A stretch of 8,028 nucleotides of DNA. Origin: Syntrophomonadaceae bacterium (GTDB taxonomy: Bacteria; Bacillota; Dethiobacteria; DTU022). Below are positions 6,268 to 8,028 of the stretch, one piece after another. The position numbers and the translations under genes were made by a program. Below the pieces are notes generated by a model. The model was not told where the DNA came from. It did not search any database and saw only the letters and a list, made by a program, of their open reading frames with translations. The DNA lies in NCBI GenBank assembly GCA_007136055.1, contig SLHT01000008.1, positions 1 to 8,028 on the forward strand, in the 5' to 3' direction. Each line of letters starts with the position of its first letter. Positions within the stretch are counted from its first letter, which is position 1.

Positions 6268-7544
6268 GCCCACCCGCGCAGGATCATGGTATCGGCAATT
6301 CTTTTCACGGCAACCATGTAGGCTGCCTGACGCATATTAACTTTATGTTTTTCCGATGCGTTATATACCGAATGATAGGCGGAGGCCATTTTTTTCTTCA
6401 GCCGTTCAAAAACTTCAGCTTCGTCCCAGTAGAGCATTGTAAAGTTCTGGACCATCTCAAAGTACGAAACCGTAACACCGCCGGCGTTGCAAAGAAAATC
6501 GGGTAAGACCTGGATACCCTTATCAAAGAGGATATCATCTGCTTCAGGGGTGGTTGGGCCATTGGCCAGCTCAGCAATAATGCTGGCTTTAATAAAAGGC
6601 GCATTATCCTCGGTAATAACATTTTCGAGGGCACTGGGACAGAGAATATCCACATCAAGGGTAAACAGCTCACTGTGTGAAATTTGTTCTGTACCGGGGC
6701 AGCCGATGACTGAGCCGTTTGCTATTTTATGATTAAAAATTTCTAAGGGGTCAAAGCCTTCTTGACAGTAAATACCGCCTCTTTGATCCGAAACAGCTAC
6801 AATTTTACTGCCGAAAATATCGTTGGCCAGGAAGGCCAGGTTATATCCGGCATTACCGTAACCCTGTATTGCCAGGGAAGCATTTCTCAAGTCCATGCCT
6901 GCTGTGCGGGCTGCTTCTTCAATCACGTAGAGGCCTCCGCGTGCTGTAGCAGTATTCCTGCCAATTGAACCTCCCACATAGAGCGGTTTACCCGTAATTA
7001 CTCCAAACTGGTTTTTTCCGGCCAACTTGGAGTACTGGTCCATCATCCAGGCCATTATCTGGGGGTTGGTATAAACATCAGGAGCGGGGATGTCCATATC
7101 CGGCCCGATTAATTGCCAGATCTTATCGACATAACCCCGGCTTAAACGCTCTAACTCTCCTTCTGACATTTCCCTGGGGTTACAGATAACGCCGCCTTTT
7201 GCTCCGCCCAGGGGCAGCTCTAAAAGTGCGCATTTCCAGCTCATCCAGGCAGCAAGGGCCCGGATTGTGTCGATCGTTTCATCGGGATGAAAGCGGATAC
7301 CACCTTTTGTTGGGCCTAAAGCATCGTTGTGCTGGACCCGGAAGCCCTTAAAAACTTTTATAAAGCCGTCATCCATCCGAACCGGTATCGATACCTGGAT
7401 TTCCCGCATCGGGTTTTTAATTATCTCGCAAATATCAGCAGGAAGTTCCAGTTGTTGTGCGCAGGTGTCACACTGCTGTTGGACGATAGTGAAAGAATTA
7501 AGGATTTTAGCTTCTGCCTGCTTATGTTCTTCCGGTTTGGACAT
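6264..7544 (-). CDS. gdhA: Glu/Leu/Phe/Val-type dehydrogenase, most likely NAD(P)-glutamate dehydrogenase
   Basis: This cytoplasmic enzyme interconverts glutamate and 2-oxoglutarate plus ammonia with NAD(P). The chosen start (ATG at 7544) gives 426 residues, the normal length for the ~420-residue hexameric GDH class, and follows GAGGAG by 8 bases; an upstream in-frame ATG at 7580 would add 12 unconserved residues and lacks a good SD. Motifs counted from this start: GPTKGGIRFHP (77-87, Lys80), WKCALLELPLGGAKGG (103-118, with substrate-binding Lys104 and the catalytic-type Lys116), DIPAPDVYTN (151-160, with Asp156), the dinucleotide motif QGYGNAG (227-233) and NAGGVTVSYFE (353-363). The cofactor choice (NAD or NADP) is not safely readable. 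It is transcribed convergently to the peptidase gene from its own promoter and is the only clear minus-strand gene. Confidence 0.95.
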   Translation of the reverse strand: MSKPEEHKQAEAKILNSFTIVQQQCDTCAQQLELPADICEIIKNPMREIQVSIPVRMDDGFIKVFKGFRVQHNDALGPTKGGIRFHPDETIDTIRALAAWMSWKCALLELPLGGAKGGVICNPREMSEGELERLSRGYVDKIWQLIGPDMDIPAPDVYTNPQIMAWMMDQYSKLAGKNQFGVITGKPLYVGGSIGRNTATARGGLYVIEEAARTAGMDLRNASLAIQGYGNAGYNLAFLANDIFGSKIVAVSDQRGGIYCQEGFDPLEIFNHKIANGSVIGCPGTEQISHSELFTLDVDILCPSALENVITEDNAPFIKASIIAELANGPTTPEADDILFDKGIQVLPDFLCNAGGVTVSYFEMVQNFTMLYWDEAEVFERLKKKMASAYHSVYNASEKHKVNMRQAAYMVAVKRIADTMILRGWA

Positions 7545-7548
7545 ACAT

Positions 7549-7554
7549 GCAACT
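7549..7554 (-). promoter_or_regulatory. Ribosome binding site selecting the glutamate dehydrogenase start
   Basis: Reading the minus strand, the approximate SD is GAGGAG with an 8-base gap to ATG at 7544, shown in TAGAGGAGTTGCATGTATG. The nearer ATG three bases earlier is out of frame. This supports the shorter 426-residue protein over a 438-residue one. Confidence 0.6.
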
Positions 7555-7609
7555 CCTCTAAATGTAGATGAAAGCAACAACTATTTGAGTCATAGAAAAT
7601 TTTCTTTAT

Positions 7610-7639
7610 AATATAACTGATTGGGATAGTATTTGTCAA
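7610..7639 (-). promoter_or_regulatory. Sigma-A-like promoter of the glutamate dehydrogenase gene
   Basis: On the minus strand a perfect TTGACA (7639-7634) is followed after 17 or 18 bases by TTATAT (7616-7611) or TATATT (7615-7610). This predicts a start near 7603 and a leader of about 60 bases before the ATG at 7544. The position and strand fit only this gene. Confidence 0.7.
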
Positions 7640-7720
7640 AGAAACTTTTCTTTTTTCCAATACTTCTTTAATGTGCTTACAAAATAATATATTTAGGTTA
7701 AAATAAAGTGAAAGATTTAA

Positions 7721-7816
7721 GCTGCTTTTTCTAAAGATCCGGCACGGTCAGCGGTTCTGATAAAGGCATCAGCAAAATATAAATATTTGGCTATCACTAC
7801 AGCGAAAGATTACTGA
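7721..7816 (+). pseudogene. Possible remnant of a decayed protein gene (31 codons, no start)
   Basis: Between the glutamate dehydrogenase promoter and the intron-like RNA, one frame is open from just after a TAA (7718-7720) to a TGA (7814-7816). It reads SKDPARSAVLIKASAKYKY then LAITTAKDY. It has no start codon except an internal TTG and no SD. The mixed amphipathic look with a clean end is protein-like, but 31 codons are well within chance in this composition. I do not recognise the family. The rest of 7640-7820 is AT-rich and I see no gene in it. Confidence 0.15.
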
Positions 7817-7821
7817 ATAAG

Positions 7822-7859
7822 CTGCGCCATGGGGACGGTTCGAGCGTCCCGGAGCGCAG
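7822..7859 (+). repeat. Extended two-part hairpin upstream of the intron-like RNA
   Basis: CTGCGC (7822-7827) pairs with GCGCAG (7854-7859) around an internal loop, and inside GGGACG (7832-7837) pairs with CGTCCC (7845-7850) with the loop GTTCGAG. Both stems are perfect. It has no T tract. It may be target-site structure for the adjacent element, since some group II introns choose sites by a nearby stem-loop, or part of an unrelated small RNA. Confidence 0.55.
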
Positions 7860-7891
7860 AGAAGGCCGAAGGGAAGAGGATGGAACTGTCC

Positions 7892-8028
7892 GTGCGGCTG
7901 AGCAAGGTCGCATCATATAGCGGGTGCGAATCCCGTCAGGCAAAGATTAGCCATCAGCCTGTAGCCAGCCTTGGAGCTTTTCTGGTGACAGAGGAGTTTA
8001 AGCGTAGGCAGGCGAGCAAGTGGGCCGA
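7892..8028 (+). mobile_element. Probable 5' end of a group II intron, cut by the window end
   Basis: From GTGCGG at 7892 (matching the GTGYG intron start) the sequence folds into a series of small stems like the first part of group II domain I. GTGCG pairs with CGCAT (7909-7913), GCGGG (7920-7924) with CCCGT (7932-7936) closing a TGCGAAT loop, CAGGC (7937-7941) with GCCTG (7957-7961), and CCAG near 7965 with CTGG near 7982. The order GTGYG, stem, ATAG, GGGTG-C/A-GA-TCCC, then TTAGCC and AAGC resembles, from memory and not by alignment, bacterial group IIC introns such as that of Oceanobacillus. Domains II-VI and any reverse transcriptase would lie beyond 8028. The exact 5' boundary is provisional, and another structured RNA is the main alternative. 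Confidence 0.58.

Noticed and set aside
7545..7580. Longer dehydrogenase start with 12 extra residues
   Set aside because: No good SD lies before it, the extra residues are not family-like, and the GAGGAG at the shorter start has correct spacing.
7584..7612. Plus-strand promoter with TATAAT at 7607-7612
   Set aside because: The -10 is perfect, but the best -35 (TTGAGT) is weak, it overlaps the dehydrogenase promoter, and no plus-strand gene follows.
7920..7936. GGGTGCGAATCCC resembles the core box of a cobalamin riboswitch and also a tRNA T arm
   Set aside because: The other conserved boxes of the riboswitch (the CCCGCCACTGT and AGCCAGGAGACC type elements) do not follow, and no acceptor, D or anticodon arm of a tRNA can be folded around it. 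The surrounding stems fit a group II intron better.

Overview
The window looks like a stretch of chromosome from an anaerobic, probably Firmicutes/Clostridia-type bacterium. The evidence is indirect: a tungsten/molybdenum aldehyde:ferredoxin oxidoreductase (AOR) family enzyme, a non-pyrrolysine MttB-family methyltransferase, strong AGGAGG ribosome binding sites, a sigma-A-like promoter and a Clostridia-like glutamate dehydrogenase. The species cannot be named from the sequence alone.

Layout. Bases 1-4690 hold four genes on the plus strand with gaps of 80-100 bases. They are the C-terminal two thirds of an AOR-family oxidoreductase (1-1208, 5' end outside the window), a previously easy-to-miss 81-residue MoaD/ThiS-like protein ending in Gly-Gly (1291-1536, apparently without an ATG/GTG/TTG start), an MttB-superfamily methyltransferase (1617-3059) and a BCCT-type betaine/carnitine/choline transporter (3158-4690). 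A perfect 9-bp hairpin and then a strong rho-independent terminator (4741-4782) close this block. A secernin-like C69 peptidase (4945-6267, plus) follows as a separate unit. It overlaps tail-to-tail by 4 bases with a glutamate dehydrogenase on the minus strand (6264-7544), whose promoter is readable at 7610-7639. The last 480 bases carry no intact gene: a short open stretch that may be a decayed gene, an extended hairpin, and from about 7892 what appears to be the 5' end of a group II intron running off the window.

How the genes may work together. The transporter and the methyltransferase form a coherent pair: import of a quaternary amine (glycine betaine, carnitine or a relative), then demethylation to a corrinoid protein that is not encoded here. 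The AOR-family enzyme and the MoaD-like protein form a second pair: a pterin-cofactor enzyme and a candidate sulfur carrier for making its pterin. Whether the two pairs share a pathway is an inference from co-orientation and spacing only. The peptidase and glutamate dehydrogenase suggest amino-acid use, a common lifestyle in such anaerobes.
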